Assembly (NCBI GenBank): GCA_005503065.1
Contig: SCOE01000035.1
Coordinates: forward strand, 1 to 62,156
Length of the DNA stretch: 62,156 nucleotides
Direction of reading: 5' to 3'
From: Comamonadaceae bacterium ALPHA2B
GTDB taxonomy: Bacteria > Pseudomonadota > Gammaproteobacteria > Burkholderiales > Burkholderiaceae_C
In this document: piece after piece, positions 32,658 through 42,380 of the stretch
How the letters are laid out: the number at the start of each line of letters is the position of its first letter
Numbering within the stretch: the first letter of the stretch is position 1
Program-made: the position numbers and the translations under genes
Notes under the pieces: generated by a model
What the model was told of the DNA's origin: nothing
What the model saw: only the letters and a program-made list of their open reading frames with translations
Database searches by the model: none

Positions 32658-34442
32658 ATGCCCGCGACTGCCCTGTCATGGCGTCGCCTGTCGTGGTGCG
32701 TCGGGCCGCTGTTCATGCTGGTGCTCGCGCTGCTGACGCTGGCTTCGGCGCGTGCGGACACGGCGCGTGAACCGCTGCGCCTGTCGCGTCAGGACGGCGG
32801 CATGGCGGCCGTCCATGCCCTGCAGGTCCTCGAGGACGACAGCCGCGCCCTGACCCTCCAGCAGGTCCGGTCCGCACCCGACATCGCACGCTTTGCCTAT
32901 CCGCAGGACCCGCTGCGCGGCAAGGAAGCAGACCGCGTGCTCTGGTTCCGCCTGGAGATGCGGTTGGCCGACCCGGCCGACGCGAGCCGCGACTGGCTGA
33001 TGGTGGTGCCGACCGTCTCGACCCACGAGATTCGCTTCTATGGCCCCTTCGATGCCGACGGCAAGGCACTGGCACCGGTCGTCGTGACCGGCATGCGCCA
33101 TCCCTGGGCGAGCCGCCCGGCGGCATCGGAACAGATGGCCTGGCGCTTCCGCCTGCCCGGACCGGGCATCTACACCGCCTATTTCCGGGTGGAGTCGACT
33201 TTCGCCCGGATCTACGACGTGAAGATCTGGGACCCCGTCGACTACCTGCAGTCCACGCAGGACAAGCGCATGTTCGATGCGCTGACCTACGGCCTGCTCG
33301 TCGGCCTCATGGTCTATGGGCTGGTGCTTTTCAAGGTGTTCGGCGAAGCCCTCTACGGGTTCTACGTGCTGGCCTGCGCCACCGGCATCCTCGCGCTGTC
33401 GAGCATCAACGGCCATGCGCTGCGCTACGCCTTCCCGAACTGGCCCGCCGCCGCCGAGTTCGCGTATGGAGCGGGGCCCGCGCTGTGGGCGGTGTGCAAG
33501 CTGCAATTCGGCCGTCGGCTGCTGCGGCTGCGCCACTTCGCGCCGCGCCTGGATCTGCTGGTGCAGGTGATCACGGTGGCCCTGCTGCTTGCCGTGCCCT
33601 ATGCCTTCTGGGGCGCGTACCCGCTGGCGACCTTCCGCCTCGTCCAGCTGTCGGTGGTGGGCTCGACGGCGGTCATGGTGGTGGGCGCCCTCATCGCGAT
33701 GCGTCGGCGCTACTGGCCGGCAGTTCTGTACTTCTTCGGCGTCGCGATGCTGCTGGCCGGCATCGGTGCGATCGTGGTGGCCAGCTGGGGCTGGATCGCC
33801 TGGGCGCCGAACCAGATGAACATCTCCCAGGGGGCGCTGCTCGCGGAACTGATCGTCTTCGGGGTGGCGATGGGATCGCGCCTGCAGTTGGTGCACCGTT
33901 CGGAGCGGGCGCTGGCAGTGCGCACCGAGCAGCTCGTGCAGGCGCTGGGCACGGATGCGCTGACGGGCGTGGCCAGTCGCGCCGCCTTCGACAGCGCGGG
34001 CGAAGCGCGCCTGCGCGACGGGAGCGCCTTTGCCGTGGCCATGCTCGACCTGGACGGCTTCAAGGCGGTGAACGACAAGCACGGCCACGCGGCGGGAGAC
34101 GCCGTGCTGGCCGCGGTCGCCCAGCGCCTGCGCGAACGGCTGGGCCATGACGAACTGGTGGCCCGACTGGGTGGCGATGAGTTCGCCTTGCTGCTGGCCG
34201 ATCGATCTGTCCACGCCCTGGCCGAGCTGGCCGAGGGCCTGCTCGACGCCTGCCGCGCGCCCGTCCGGTTCGACGGGCTGGACCTGGTGGTCGGGGCGAG
34301 CGCAGGCATCGCGGTCCATGACCAGCAGGACGAGACGCTGGCGCAGTTGCTCCGGCGGGCCGACCGAGCCATGTACGACGCGAAGCGCCAGCGCACAGGA
34401 TTGCCGCTGGCGTTCGCCGATGGCGCTGCAGCGGCGCGCTAG
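32658..34442 (+). CDS. Membrane diguanylate cyclase with 7TMR-DISM sensor
   Basis: The 594-residue protein makes the second messenger c-di-GMP from GTP. A signal-like segment (FMLVLALLTLASARA) is followed by a periplasmic 7TMR-DISM extracellular domain (about 45-205, with VLWFRLEMRLADPADASRDW). Next are seven membrane helices (about 215-405) and a short coiled linker. The GGDEF domain (about 425-585) includes DALTGVASRAAFD, LDLDGFKAVNDKHGHAAGD and RLGGDEFALL, so the active site is intact; an inhibitory R-x-x-D is not obvious. Start ATG 32658 precedes the signal segment. It ends in a four-base overlap with the opposite oxidoreductase gene. Confidence 0.9.
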   Translation: MPATALSWRRLSWCVGPLFMLVLALLTLASARADTAREPLRLSRQDGGMAAVHALQVLEDDSRALTLQQVRSAPDIARFAYPQDPLRGKEADRVLWFRLEMRLADPADASRDWLMVVPTVSTHEIRFYGPFDADGKALAPVVVTGMRHPWASRPAASEQMAWRFRLPGPGIYTAYFRVESTFARIYDVKIWDPVDYLQSTQDKRMFDALTYGLLVGLMVYGLVLFKVFGEALYGFYVLACATGILALSSINGHALRYAFPNWPAAAEFAYGAGPALWAVCKLQFGRRLLRLRHFAPRLDLLVQVITVALLLAVPYAFWGAYPLATFRLVQLSVVGSTAVMVVGALIAMRRRYWPAVLYFFGVAMLLAGIGAIVVASWGWIAWAPNQMNISQGALLAELIVFGVAMGSRLQLVHRSERALAVRTEQLVQALGTDALTGVASRAAFDSAGEARLRDGSAFAVAMLDLDGFKAVNDKHGHAAGDAVLAAVAQRLRERLGHDELVARLGGDEFALLLADRSVHALAELAEGLLDACRAPVRFDGLDLVVGASAGIAVHDQQDETLAQLLRRADRAMYDAKRQRTGLPLAFADGAAAAR

Positions 34443-35380
34443 CGTATGCCGAACGTGGATGGATCCCACGGTTTGATCAGCACCTTTCCTGCCGCGCCTT
34501 CTTCAACCAGACGATGCGCCTGGCCCAGTTCGGCAAACGACAGGACCCGTGCCACAGGAATGCGCAGTGCGCCACTGGCTGCGGCTGCAGCCACTGCCGA
34601 GAGCGTTTCCGCATCGGTACGATGACGGACCTGAACCAGGCGCACCTGCTTGCTTGCCGCATGTTCCGACATTGACGCAGGCACTTCAGGCACGATGTTG
34701 ACAACGGTTCCATCCTTCCTCACGTGGTCGATCACGTGCTGCATCACCGGTGCCGCCGTGCTGATCGCGTAGTCGAAGGAGGGCGTCGTCGGCGCAACGG
34801 TGATGTCAAGCGCCTCCCCGGCAACGCGGCGCGCCTCGTCCACGCGATCTGGACGCACGCCGGCTACCGGAACGGCGTGAATCTCCTTCAAGTACTGCAC
34901 TGCGGCCCGCCCTACCACGCCGAGCGCGCCCGAAACAAGCACAGTTGCGCCGGCACCCACGCCAAGCGCCGTCACCGTTTGGCGACCCGTGAGCCCCGCC
35001 TTGGGCAGCGTGGCACCTTCCTCGAAGCTCACATTGTCCGGAAGCAGGGTTGCAGCCGTTTCGGGCACGACTCCGAACTCGGCGTGGGCGCCACGGCCGT
35101 TGTGCGGGAAATCGGCGATGACGCGATCACCAGGCCGGAAGCGCGCGACGCCTGGACCCACCCTGACGACGACGCCGGCAGCATCGGTACCGAGCGTTGC
35201 GGGCAACGACAAGGGGCGCACGTTCTGCCTGAGACCTCGGCGCAGGATGATGTCGAATGGATTGACGGCTGAAACCTCGACGCGGATCAGCATCTCACCC
35301 GGGCCCGGCTCGGGCACAGGGATCTCCTCCACCAGGAACTGGTCCACATCACCATAGGACTGCAGGCGAACTGCTTTCAT
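34439..35380 (-). CDS. NADPH:quinone oxidoreductase-like zinc-free MDR dehydrogenase
   Basis: The 313-residue protein belongs to the medium-chain dehydrogenase superfamily, quinone-oxidoreductase branch: MKAVRLQSYGDVDQFLVEEI, VNPFDIILRRG, LGTDAAGVVVRVGPGVARF, the Rossmann loop VLVSGALGVVGRAAVQY and a C-terminal GKVLIKPW. Cysteine zinc ligands are absent. Three Mets lie near the start; the third (35380) is chosen because GGAGAG stands five bases upstream. It follows the aldolase gene by 144 bases on the same strand and may be the last gene of the aromatic operon, for example reducing an enone intermediate. That role is inference. Confidence 0.85.
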   Translation of the reverse strand: MKAVRLQSYGDVDQFLVEEIPVPEPGPGEMLIRVEVSAVNPFDIILRRGLRQNVRPLSLPATLGTDAAGVVVRVGPGVARFRPGDRVIADFPHNGRGAHAEFGVVPETAATLLPDNVSFEEGATLPKAGLTGRQTVTALGVGAGATVLVSGALGVVGRAAVQYLKEIHAVPVAGVRPDRVDEARRVAGEALDITVAPTTPSFDYAISTAAPVMQHVIDHVRKDGTVVNIVPEVPASMSEHAASKQVRLVQVRHRTDAETLSAVAAAAASGALRIPVARVLSFAELGQAHRLVEEGAAGKVLIKPWDPSTFGIR

Positions 35381-35524
35381 CATCTCTCCAAGCTCCATAC
35401 GAAACCTCTAACCAAATCGCCCACGCCCACGCCCACGCCCATCGCACGCAGCGAAGTCGAGTGGCGGCAGGCGACTTCCATTGCTGCCTCCCGCCCAACG
35501 CGCGCGCATTCGTGAAGAGCTTCC

Positions 35525-36562
35525 CTAGGCTGCGGACGCCTGGTGCCGATTCGCCAGATCCAACGCCACGTCCACGATCATGTCTTCCTGACCGCCAACC
35601 ATGCGGCGTTTGCCGAGTTCGACCAGAATGTCCACGGTCTTGATGTTGTAGCGCGCAGCGGCCGCTTCGGAGTGCCGCAGGAAGCTGCTGTACACGCCCG
35701 CGTAGCCAAGCGCCAGCGTTTCGCGGTCGACCCGCACTGGCCGGTCCTGCAGCGGACGCACGATGTCATCGGCCGCATCCATCAACCTGTACAGATCGCA
35801 CCCGTGCTTCCAGCCCTGGCGTTCGGCCGCGGCGATGAACACCTCCAGCGGCGCATTGCCTGCCCCCGCGCCCATGCCGGCCAGGCTGGCATCGATGCGG
35901 TCGCAGCCCTCTTCGGCCGCCACGATCGAATTGGCCACACCCAGGCTGAGGTTGTGGTGGGCATGCATGCCGGTGTGGGTTTCCGGCTTGAGGACGTCCT
36001 TGAAGGCGCGGAAGCGATCGCGCACGTCGTTCATGCCAAGTGCGCCCCCCGAGTCCACCACGTAAATGCAGGTGGCGCCGTAGCTTTCCATCAGCTTGGC
36101 CTGCTGGGCCAGGTGCTGCGATGTGGTCATGTGGCTCATCATGAGGAAGCCGACGGTGTCCATTCCGAGCCTGCGCGCGGCTTCGATGTGCTGGCGGGAG
36201 ACGTCGGCCTCGGTGCAATGGGTGGCCACGCGCACGATCCGGGCGCCAGCGTCGTAAGCGGCCTTGAGGTCGTGGACGGTGCCAATGCCTGGCAGTAGCA
36301 GGGTCGCGACCTTGGCGTGCTTCACCGTGGAGGCGACGGCCTCGATCCATTCCAGATCCGTGTGGGCACCGAAGCCGTAGTTGAAGGACGATCCGGCCAG
36401 GCCGTCGCCGTGCGCGACTTCAATGGAATCGACGCGTGCCTCGTCCAGAGCCTTGGCGATCTGGCGGGCGTTCTCCAGCGAGTACTGATGGCGGATCGCG
36501 TGGCTGCCGTCTCGCAGCGTCACGTCGGAGATGTAGAGCTTGCGGTCTTTGAGGTTTGTCAT
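35525..36562 (-). CDS. dmpG: 4-Hydroxy-2-oxovalerate aldolase
   Basis: It splits 4-hydroxy-2-oxovalerate to pyruvate and acetaldehyde as the last carbon-cleaving step of meta-cleavage. The 345-residue protein is an HMGL-type TIM barrel plus communication domain: [20 protein letters not shown] with the metal-binding Asp and catalytic Arg, [20 protein letters not shown], and [20 protein letters not shown] with the metal His pair. It is overlapped by the acetaldehyde dehydrogenase gene (four bases), its obligate complex partner that receives acetaldehyde through a tunnel. Function is certain from motifs and context. Confidence 0.96.
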   Translation of the reverse strand: MTNLKDRKLYISDVTLRDGSHAIRHQYSLENARQIAKALDEARVDSIEVAHGDGLAGSSFNYGFGAHTDLEWIEAVASTVKHAKVATLLLPGIGTVHDLKAAYDAGARIVRVATHCTEADVSRQHIEAARRLGMDTVGFLMMSHMTTSQHLAQQAKLMESYGATCIYVVDSGGALGMNDVRDRFRAFKDVLKPETHTGMHAHHNLSLGVANSIVAAEEGCDRIDASLAGMGAGAGNAPLEVFIAAAERQGWKHGCDLYRLMDAADDIVRPLQDRPVRVDRETLALGYAGVYSSFLRHSEAAAARYNIKTVDILVELGKRRMVGGQEDMIVDVALDLANRHQASAA

Positions 36563-37518
36563 GCTGTTTCCCTGAGGCCTCGTGCGATACCGGCCTCGAT
36601 GCGGCGGCGCGCCATCATGTCGCCGCAGGCGAGCGCGGCGGACGTCATGATGTCCAGGTTGCCTGCATAAGCCGGCAGGTAATGCGCCGCACCTTCGACT
36701 TCCAGGAAGACAGATGTCTTCAGCCCATGGCGCAAGCCGACGCCGGGAACATTGAGCGGCTTGTCCGCCGGCACCACTTCGAATTGCACCTGCTGCTTGA
36801 GGCGATAGCCCGGCACATACGACTGCACGGCAGCCACCATGTCCTTGATGCTCTTTTCCACCACCGCCGTTTCGGCCATCTCGGAGAGCACGAACACCGT
36901 GTCCCGCATGATCAGCGGCGGCTCCGCCGGGTTGAGCACGATGATGGCCTTGCCGCGCTGCGCACCGCCCAGTTTCTCGATGGCGAGCGAGGTTGTTTCG
37001 GTGAATTCGTCGATGTTGGCGCGCGTACCCGGTCCTGCCGACTTGCTCGCGATGGACGCGACGATCTCTCCGTAGTGGACTTTCGCGACGCGCGACACGG
37101 CCGCGATCATCGGGATGGTCGCCTGACCGCCGCAGGTCACCATGTTCATGTTGCTCGCGTTCTCGGCCTCGAGGTTGATCGCCGGGATGACGAACGGGCC
37201 GATGGCCGCAGGCGTGAGGTCGATCACCTGCACGCCGTGCTTCTGCAGCGCGTCGTTGTGCTTGCGATGAGCGCCGGCCGAGGTCGCGTCGAACACCACG
37301 TCGATGTCGGCGAACTGAGGCAACTTCAGCAACCCCTCGATGCCCTCGGCCGTGGTGGCCACGCCCATGCGTCTTGCTCGCTCCAGTCCGTCGGAGGCCG
37401 GATCGATGCCGACCATCGCACCCATCTCGAGATGGTGGCCGTATCGCATGACCTTGATCATGAGATCGCTGCCGATGTTGCCGCTGCCAAGGATTGCGGC
37501 CTTGAGTTTTCTGGTCAT
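36559..37518 (-). CDS. dmpF: Acetaldehyde dehydrogenase (acylating)
   Basis: It oxidises acetaldehyde with NAD and CoA to acetyl-CoA in complex with the aldolase. The 319-residue protein has the Rossmann motif [20 protein letters not shown], the catalytic cysteine in [16 protein letters not shown], and family segments [20 protein letters not shown] and [19 protein letters not shown]. Start [13 protein letters not shown] is chosen because the Rossmann strand follows directly; the frame is open 60 codons further. Its stop overlaps the aldolase start. Confidence 0.96.
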   Translation of the reverse strand: MTRKLKAAILGSGNIGSDLMIKVMRYGHHLEMGAMVGIDPASDGLERARRMGVATTAEGIEGLLKLPQFADIDVVFDATSAGAHRKHNDALQKHGVQVIDLTPAAIGPFVIPAINLEAENASNMNMVTCGGQATIPMIAAVSRVAKVHYGEIVASIASKSAGPGTRANIDEFTETTSLAIEKLGGAQRGKAIIVLNPAEPPLIMRDTVFVLSEMAETAVVEKSIKDMVAAVQSYVPGYRLKQQVQFEVVPADKPLNVPGVGLRHGLKTSVFLEVEGAAHYLPAYAGNLDIMTSAALACGDMMARRRIEAGIARGLRETA

Positions 37519-37579
37519 GCGTGTGCTCCGAGGCAAGTGCCGTGGCGATTGAACTGCGTCATGGGCTTCCTGAATGGCA

Positions 37580-38605
37580 TCAATGGGGGCCGGGCTGGGC
37601 GCCGGCGAAGAACGATTCCAGTTCGGCCTTCCAATGCGCCGCATGGAGCGCAGAGTGGTGCCCCCTGGAATCGGGCCGTGCCGGCAGCAGCACGGCATGG
37701 GCGTTACGAACCTTCGCGATCCCGGCGTCCAGCGTTCCGAGCGCCGCCGGATTCAGTTCGTCATCGGAAAAATTGACTGCCAGCACGCGCGCCTCGATCC
37801 GCTCCAGCAGCGGCCTCGGGTCGTAGTCCATCGAGGCTTCGAGCTGGTAGAGCCGGTCGTTGGCGTCGCCGCCTCGGGCCCGCTCGACCAGGCGGCTGTA
37901 GAGCGCATCGGCTGCTTCCCGCGTCGGCGCCTGCTGCTGCAGGTGAACCGCGCTTTGTGTCATCAGCGCGCCGAACGGCGCGCGCGAGTAGTAGGCCGGC
38001 TGCTCGATGTAGTCGCCGCCATGCCAGCCCGGGTCATTGCGGATCAGTTCGATCTGCATCCGGCGCTGCAGCCAGTTGCGGCCGCTCATGGGTCCCGGCT
38101 GGCAGGCGATCGGAACCAGCGCGTCCATGAACTGGGGAAACAGACCGCCCCAAAGCCAGGCCATCATGCCGCCCATGGACAGACCGACGATCATCCGCAG
38201 GTGCTCGATGCCGAGTCCCTCGGTCAACAGCCGGTGCTGCGCCAGCACGATGTCGTGGTAGCGGTAGTTCGGAAAGCGGGCGCGCAACCCGTCGCTGGGC
38301 TTGCTGGAGCGTCCGAAGCCGATCGCGTCCGGCATGATGAGGAAGTGGCGCGACGCATCCAGCGGTTGCCCCGGCCCGAACAATTCGCCGGCCAGCGTCG
38401 GCGCCAGCCATTCGCGGCTGTTGCCGGTGGTGTTGTGCAGCAGCAGCACGGCGTTGTCGATGCGCCCGGTGGCGTCGCGCCGGGGGTCGCCCAGGGTCAG
38501 GTAGCCCTGCCTCAGTTCATCGAAGCGCCCCCCGCCCTGCAGGGGGAAGTCGCGGAATACGTATTCGCCGGATACGGGCGGGCGGCTGGTGGATGTGTCG
38601 GTCAT
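37580..38605 (-). CDS. Alpha/beta-hydrolase, MetX-like, in the meta-cleavage operon
   Basis: The 341-residue hydrolase has the nucleophile elbow [14 protein letters not shown], a probable acid in NFSDDELNP and the base His in [11 protein letters not shown]. The oxyanion region is [14 protein letters not shown]. Overall it is closest to homoserine O-acetyltransferase-like hydrolases rather than to the classic BphD/XylF group. Between the extradiol dioxygenase (one base apart) and the acetaldehyde dehydrogenase it most likely hydrolyses the ring-cleavage product or an acyl intermediate. The exact substrate is open. Confidence 0.85.
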   Translation of the reverse strand: MTDTSTSRPPVSGEYVFRDFPLQGGGRFDELRQGYLTLGDPRRDATGRIDNAVLLLHNTTGNSREWLAPTLAGELFGPGQPLDASRHFLIMPDAIGFGRSSKPSDGLRARFPNYRYHDIVLAQHRLLTEGLGIEHLRMIVGLSMGGMMAWLWGGLFPQFMDALVPIACQPGPMSGRNWLQRRMQIELIRNDPGWHGGDYIEQPAYYSRAPFGALMTQSAVHLQQQAPTREAADALYSRLVERARGGDANDRLYQLEASMDYDPRPLLERIEARVLAVNFSDDELNPAALGTLDAGIAKVRNAHAVLLPARPDSRGHHSALHAAHWKAELESFFAGAQPGPH

Positions 38606-38606
38606 G

Positions 38607-39524
38607 TCAGTCGAGCCGGTGGCCCCCTTCGACGAAGGGCATGCTGGACTGGGCGCGCTTCACGCGTTCGCTCGGCCCCGACACCACCCCCCATTGATCC
38701 ACCCGACCCGGCGGCCAGTGCCATTCTTCCGGCTTGCGGACGTGGTAGTTGTCATCGATCTGTTCGACCTCTGCGGTGTATTCGATCGGCATCTCGTCCG
38801 GCCCGCAGAAGTAGGCGAAGACGTTGTTGCCGGCGCCGTGGCGGCCCGGGCCCCATTCGATCGGGTAGCCGTGGTCACGCATCCGGCCGATGCCGCGCAT
38901 CACGGAATCGATGTCCGGCACCTCGAAGGCGATGTGGTTCAGGCACACGTTGTCCGAGAAACTCAGGCCCAGGCTGTGGTGGTCGCTGTCGCAGCTGAGG
39001 AAGCGAAAGACCTTCGTCTGATCGGACAGTTTGAAGTCGAACACATCCGTGGTGAACTGAAACGAAGCGTCGTTGTCGATGCTGTTCAGGTTGACGTGCG
39101 TGATCTTGCTGGGCCGGTCATGCACGGGCCCATGTTCCTCGTGGCGAGCCATGCCGTGCACGAGGCTGTAGTTGCGGCCCTCCGGGTCGAGCACGCCGAA
39201 TCCGTAGCCACTCCCGGGCGTCGCCAGAACCCGCGGCGGCCCGTCAACCGCACGCCCCGTGGCGACCGCCCGCTGGAAGGCGGTGTCCACGGCAGCCCGG
39301 TCCCGGGCCTCCAGGACGATGCGCACGATGCCGGGGCGTTCCGCCTGGCGCAGGCTCAGCACGCTGAAGTGCGGCCCGCTGGCGCGGAAGTAGACGCGCC
39401 CATGCCCTTGTGCGACTTCGTCGAGACGCCAGACGTCCCTGAAGAAGGCCCGCGACTCCGCGAGGTTCGTGACGGCGAGGTCAATGCTCGCCACGGCACG
39501 GACGATGGAAGACTGCAGTTTCAT
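38607..39524 (-). CDS. Type I extradiol ring-cleavage dioxygenase (catechol 2,3-dioxygenase-like)
   Basis: It opens a catechol-like ring next to the hydroxyl pair using Fe(II). The 305-residue protein has two VOC modules; the C-terminal one holds the iron ligands His in KITHVNLNSID, His in LNHIAFEVPDID and Glu in MPIEYTAEVEQID. The active-site stretch GPGRHGAGNNVFAYFCGPDE is typical of this family. The N-terminal module ends LDPEGRNYSLVHGM. The start MKLQSSIVRAV follows the decarboxylase stop by ten bases. The substrate is not classic catechol with certainty; the C-terminal pattern resembles enzymes for substituted dihydroxy aromatics. Confidence 0.9.
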   Translation of the reverse strand: MKLQSSIVRAVASIDLAVTNLAESRAFFRDVWRLDEVAQGHGRVYFRASGPHFSVLSLRQAERPGIVRIVLEARDRAAVDTAFQRAVATGRAVDGPPRVLATPGSGYGFGVLDPEGRNYSLVHGMARHEEHGPVHDRPSKITHVNLNSIDNDASFQFTTDVFDFKLSDQTKVFRFLSCDSDHHSLGLSFSDNVCLNHIAFEVPDIDSVMRGIGRMRDHGYPIEWGPGRHGAGNNVFAYFCGPDEMPIEYTAEVEQIDDNYHVRKPEEWHWPPGRVDQWGVVSGPSERVKRAQSSMPFVEGGHRLD

Positions 39525-39534
39525 TCGGTTGTCC

Positions 39535-40302
39535 TCATGGATGGACGTGGAACCCGGCGCAACCCAGGCGCTCCATGTCGACGCTGACATATCGCCCCGG
39601 CTCGATCCACTCGGCGGGCGTCGCTCCACCGGCCATGACGATCCATCCCGCCTGCAGCGGCTCGCCGGCCGCGGCCGACAGCCGGGCGGCGGCGACGAGC
39701 GAACGCAAGGGGTGGCCGAGGATGGCTGCGGTGGAGCCGACCTGCACCGGGCGTCCGTCCACGCTCATCACCAGGCCAAGGTTGCTGAAGTCCTGGCACG
39801 GGTCGCTCCAGGCACCGACGACGAAGCCGCTCGACGAGGCGTTGTCGGCGACCACGTCCGGCAAACTGAACTTGAAATCCTGGTAGCGCGAGTCGATGAT
39901 CTCGAGCGCAGGGGCAATGGCCTCGACGGCGGCAAGCGCCTCGACCGCGGTGACGTCGCCGGCCAGCGGCTTCTTCAGCACGAAAGCGAGTTCGGGCTCG
40001 ACGCGCGGATGCACGAAGCGCGAGAACGGGACGGATGCGCCCTCCTCGACCTGCATGCTGTGGGTCAACCGTCCCCAGATCACGTCGCCGATCCCCATCT
40101 GGATCATCTTGGCGCGGCTCGTGAAGCCCATCTTCACGCCCACGCGTCGCTCGCCGCGCTCGACGCGGCGCTGGATCGAAGCCGCCTGGACGGCGTAGGC
40201 GTCTGCCAGGGGCATCTTGCCCTCGGGATCAATCTGGGCGGTCGCGCTGGCAGATTGGGCGGCCTCGTCCAACAGGGTTGCGAATTCGAGAAGTTGGCTC
40301 AT
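39535..40302 (-). CDS. dmpH: 4-Oxalocrotonate (2-oxo-3-hexenedioate) decarboxylase
   Basis: It decarboxylates 2-oxo-3-hexenedioate to 2-oxopent-4-enoate, forming a complex with the hydratase. The 255-residue protein has VGVKMGFTSRAKMIQMGIGD, VEPELAFVLKKPLAGDV and the metal-site region IDSRYQDFKFSLPDVVADNA. KMGFTSRAK rather than KIGLTA separates it from the hydratase next door. It overlaps the hydratase gene by four bases. Confidence 0.9.
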   Translation of the reverse strand: MSQLLEFATLLDEAAQSASATAQIDPEGKMPLADAYAVQAASIQRRVERGERRVGVKMGFTSRAKMIQMGIGDVIWGRLTHSMQVEEGASVPFSRFVHPRVEPELAFVLKKPLAGDVTAVEALAAVEAIAPALEIIDSRYQDFKFSLPDVVADNASSSGFVVGAWSDPCQDFSNLGLVMSVDGRPVQVGSTAAILGHPLRSLVAAARLSAAAGEPLQAGWIVMAGGATPAEWIEPGRYVSVDMERLGCAGFHVHP

Positions 40303-41105
40303 GACGCGTCCTTTCCGCTGGCTGCTTCAAACACGGCCTTGACGCTGCCCAGCCCATTGATGCGGGTGTCGAAGACATCGCCTGGCGACACCGCGACCAT
40401 CGGCCCCAACGCGCCCGACATCACGAGATCGCCGGCACGCAGCGGCCGGCCGAGCCGACCCATGGTTCTGGCCAGCCACACGACGGCGTTCAACGGATTG
40501 CCCAAACACGCGGCGCCGGCGCCGGTCGAGACTGGCTCGCCGCGGCGGCTCATCACCATTCCACACAGCCGCAGATCGAACTCCGACAGCCTGCGCGGCG
40601 TGCTGCCGAGGACGTAGCAACTCGACGAAGCGTTGTCGGCCACCGTGTCAACGAACTTGATGCTCCAGTTCGCGATGCGGCTTCCGACGATTTCCAGCGC
40701 GGGCAACGCGTAGTCGATGGCGTTCATCACGTCCACCTGCGACGGATTGTCGGAACGCAGATCCCGGCCGAGCACGAAAGCCACTTCGGCTTCGATCTTC
40801 GGCTGTTGCAGCACGGCCAGCGGCACCGGCTCGCCATCACCGTAGCCCATATCGTCGAACAACATGCCGAAGTCAGGCTGATCCACACCCAGTTGCGTCT
40901 GCACGGCGCGCGCCGTAAGGCCGATCTTGCAGCCGACGATGCGGCGGCCGCTCGCGAGGCGATGCTCGGTGTTGATTTGCTGAATCGCATAGGCGGCTTC
41001 ACCGTCAATGCCAGGGTAGGTTTCTCGCAGCGGCGCAATGAAGCGACCGCTGCTTTCGGCGTCGCGCAGTGATTGCGCCGCTTCGCGGAGTTGTTCAGGG
41101 TTCAT
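40299..41105 (-). CDS. dmpE: 2-Oxopent-4-enoate (2-keto-4-pentenoate) hydratase
   Basis: It adds water to 2-oxopent-4-enoate, giving the substrate of the aldolase. The 268-residue protein belongs to the FAH/hydratase family: RRIVGCKIGLTARAVQTQLG, PKIEAEVAFVLGRDL with metal-binding glutamates, and IVGSRIANWSIKFVDTVADN. It is a paralogue of the adjacent decarboxylase (about 1:1 alignment of motifs). Start MNPEQLREAAQ is preceded by the tautomerase stop by seven bases. Confidence 0.93.
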   Translation of the reverse strand: MNPEQLREAAQSLRDAESSGRFIAPLRETYPGIDGEAAYAIQQINTEHRLASGRRIVGCKIGLTARAVQTQLGVDQPDFGMLFDDMGYGDGEPVPLAVLQQPKIEAEVAFVLGRDLRSDNPSQVDVMNAIDYALPALEIVGSRIANWSIKFVDTVADNASSSCYVLGSTPRRLSEFDLRLCGMVMSRRGEPVSTGAGAACLGNPLNAVVWLARTMGRLGRPLRAGDLVMSGALGPMVAVSPGDVFDTRINGLGSVKAVFEAASGKDAS

Positions 41106-41112
41106 GACTGTC

Positions 41113-41340
41113 TTACTTCTCGGATGCTGGAACTTTTGCCGCCGGGCGCTCTGCGTCGATTTCGTCGCGGGTCCTGTCACCCACCGCCCAGAATTCGGCA
41201 GGCACCTGCTGCACGATGACCCGGATGGTGTCCATCGGCGCCCCGAGGGTTTCATGGATCGTGCGGGCAATCGACTTGATGCAGTGCTTGACATCTTCGG
41301 TCGCACGCCCTTGGATAACGGTAATTTGGACGAGTGGCAT
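41113..41340 (-). CDS. dmpI: 4-Oxalocrotonate tautomerase
   Basis: This small enzyme isomerises enol and keto forms of 2-hydroxymuconate. The 75-residue protein starts MPLVQITVIQGR; removal of Met exposes the catalytic Pro1. Arg11 and Arg39 (TIRVIVQQV) are present, and position 50 is Trp (AEFW) where the well-known enzymes have Phe. The C-terminus is extended by about a dozen charged residues compared with the usual 62. The start is fixed by Pro1; the frame opens nine codons earlier. Confidence 0.92.
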   Translation of the reverse strand: MPLVQITVIQGRATEDVKHCIKSIARTIHETLGAPMDTIRVIVQQVPAEFWAVGDRTRDEIDAERPAAKVPASEK

Positions 41341-41392
41341 GGGATTCGTTTTCCTATGAAGTCGCAAGGATCAGGTCAACTGAGCCGCATCT

Positions 41393-42340
41393 TCAGGGAC
41401 GGCGCTTCAGCACTTGAAGTTGTGGCCGCGCGCCGCTTGCCTTGCCGGAGATCGGCGGCGCGGGGAGCGTCGATTCGCCCGGCTCGACGACGAAGCGGTG
41501 CTCCAGCGAATACCAAGGGCCGCTGATGTCCGGTGCCGGCATTGGCTCGCCTGCCTGATGCAGGACATAGCGCCCGACCAGTGCCTGCGTGACGCCAAAC
41601 TGCACGTCGGTTTCCAAGTTCGGGTCGTCGCTGGAATAGACCTGTGAAAACTGGGTCTTGAACCCCGGCTTGTGGACCATGAAATGGATGTGCGCGGGGC
41701 GCATGTTGTGGCGTCCTTGGGCACGCAGCAGCGCACCGACCGGGCCGCTCAAGGGAATCGGGTAGCCGGCCGGCTTGATGCTCCGGAACGCGATGCGGCC
41801 CTCAACGTCCGTGACGAACTTGCCGCGCAGATTCATATCGCCCTGCTCCGGATCCTGGTTCTCGTAGAACCCCTCCGCCGAGGTGTGCCACACATCGACC
41901 TCCGCCCCTTCGACCGGTCGACCCTCCAGGTCCTGCACCCATGCGTCAACGAAGAGCGGCGTGCCGGGCGTCAGCGTTCGCACGATGGAGCCGCCGTTCT
42001 CGGTGGGCGGCGAATTCTGGCGCCAGAACGGTCCCATGAGATTGGCGGTGGTCTCGGTCTGCCCATGGTTGCCGTTGTTGAGCAGGCAAACGAGCGAGGA
42101 GATGCCGAGCGAGCCAGCCACCAGCACAACCTCGTTGTGCGAGCTGGTCGTCAACTGCCCGAGCTTGGCAATCCATCCGCAGGCCTGGTGGAACTCGGCC
42201 TCGGTGAGCCTGGCATCGCGCACGAAGCCATGCAGGTGCTCGATGGCCGCCGACATGATCTCCTTGAATCGCGGGCTCTCGGCGCGGCCCAGTTCCGCCA
42301 GCACGGCTGCGGTCACATCCTGGTGGGTCTTGATGATCAT
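41393..42340 (-). CDS. Intradiol ring-cleavage dioxygenase (catechol/hydroxyquinol 1,2-dioxygenase type)
   Basis: It cleaves a catechol-like ring between the hydroxyl groups using Fe(III). The 315-residue protein has an N-terminal dioxygenase helical domain (about 10-95) and the catalytic beta-sandwich. Iron ligands are Tyr159 (HTSAEGFYENQDPEQ), Tyr193 (KPAGYPIPL), His217 and His219 (MRPAHIHFMV), all in place. HTSAEGFYENQ and the helical domain favour the hydroxyquinol/chlorocatechol branch over protocatechuate enzymes. Finding it inside a meta-cleavage operon is odd, since its product would not feed the hydratase and aldolase. It follows the Bug receptor gene. Confidence 0.9.
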   Translation of the reverse strand: MIIKTHQDVTAAVLAELGRAESPRFKEIMSAAIEHLHGFVRDARLTEAEFHQACGWIAKLGQLTTSSHNEVVLVAGSLGISSLVCLLNNGNHGQTETTANLMGPFWRQNSPPTENGGSIVRTLTPGTPLFVDAWVQDLEGRPVEGAEVDVWHTSAEGFYENQDPEQGDMNLRGKFVTDVEGRIAFRSIKPAGYPIPLSGPVGALLRAQGRHNMRPAHIHFMVHKPGFKTQFSQVYSSDDPNLETDVQFGVTQALVGRYVLHQAGEPMPAPDISGPWYSLEHRFVVEPGESTLPAPPISGKASGARPQLQVLKRRP

Positions 42341-42380
42341 CGCGGCTCGGCTGCTTCTTGTTGTGAAGTCTTCGGATGAC

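Noticed and set aside
35420-35441. Tandem CCCACG hexamers before the oxidoreductase gene
   Set aside because: Only three exact units plus a partial fourth; too short to call a microsatellite of interest, though slippage could vary the leader length.
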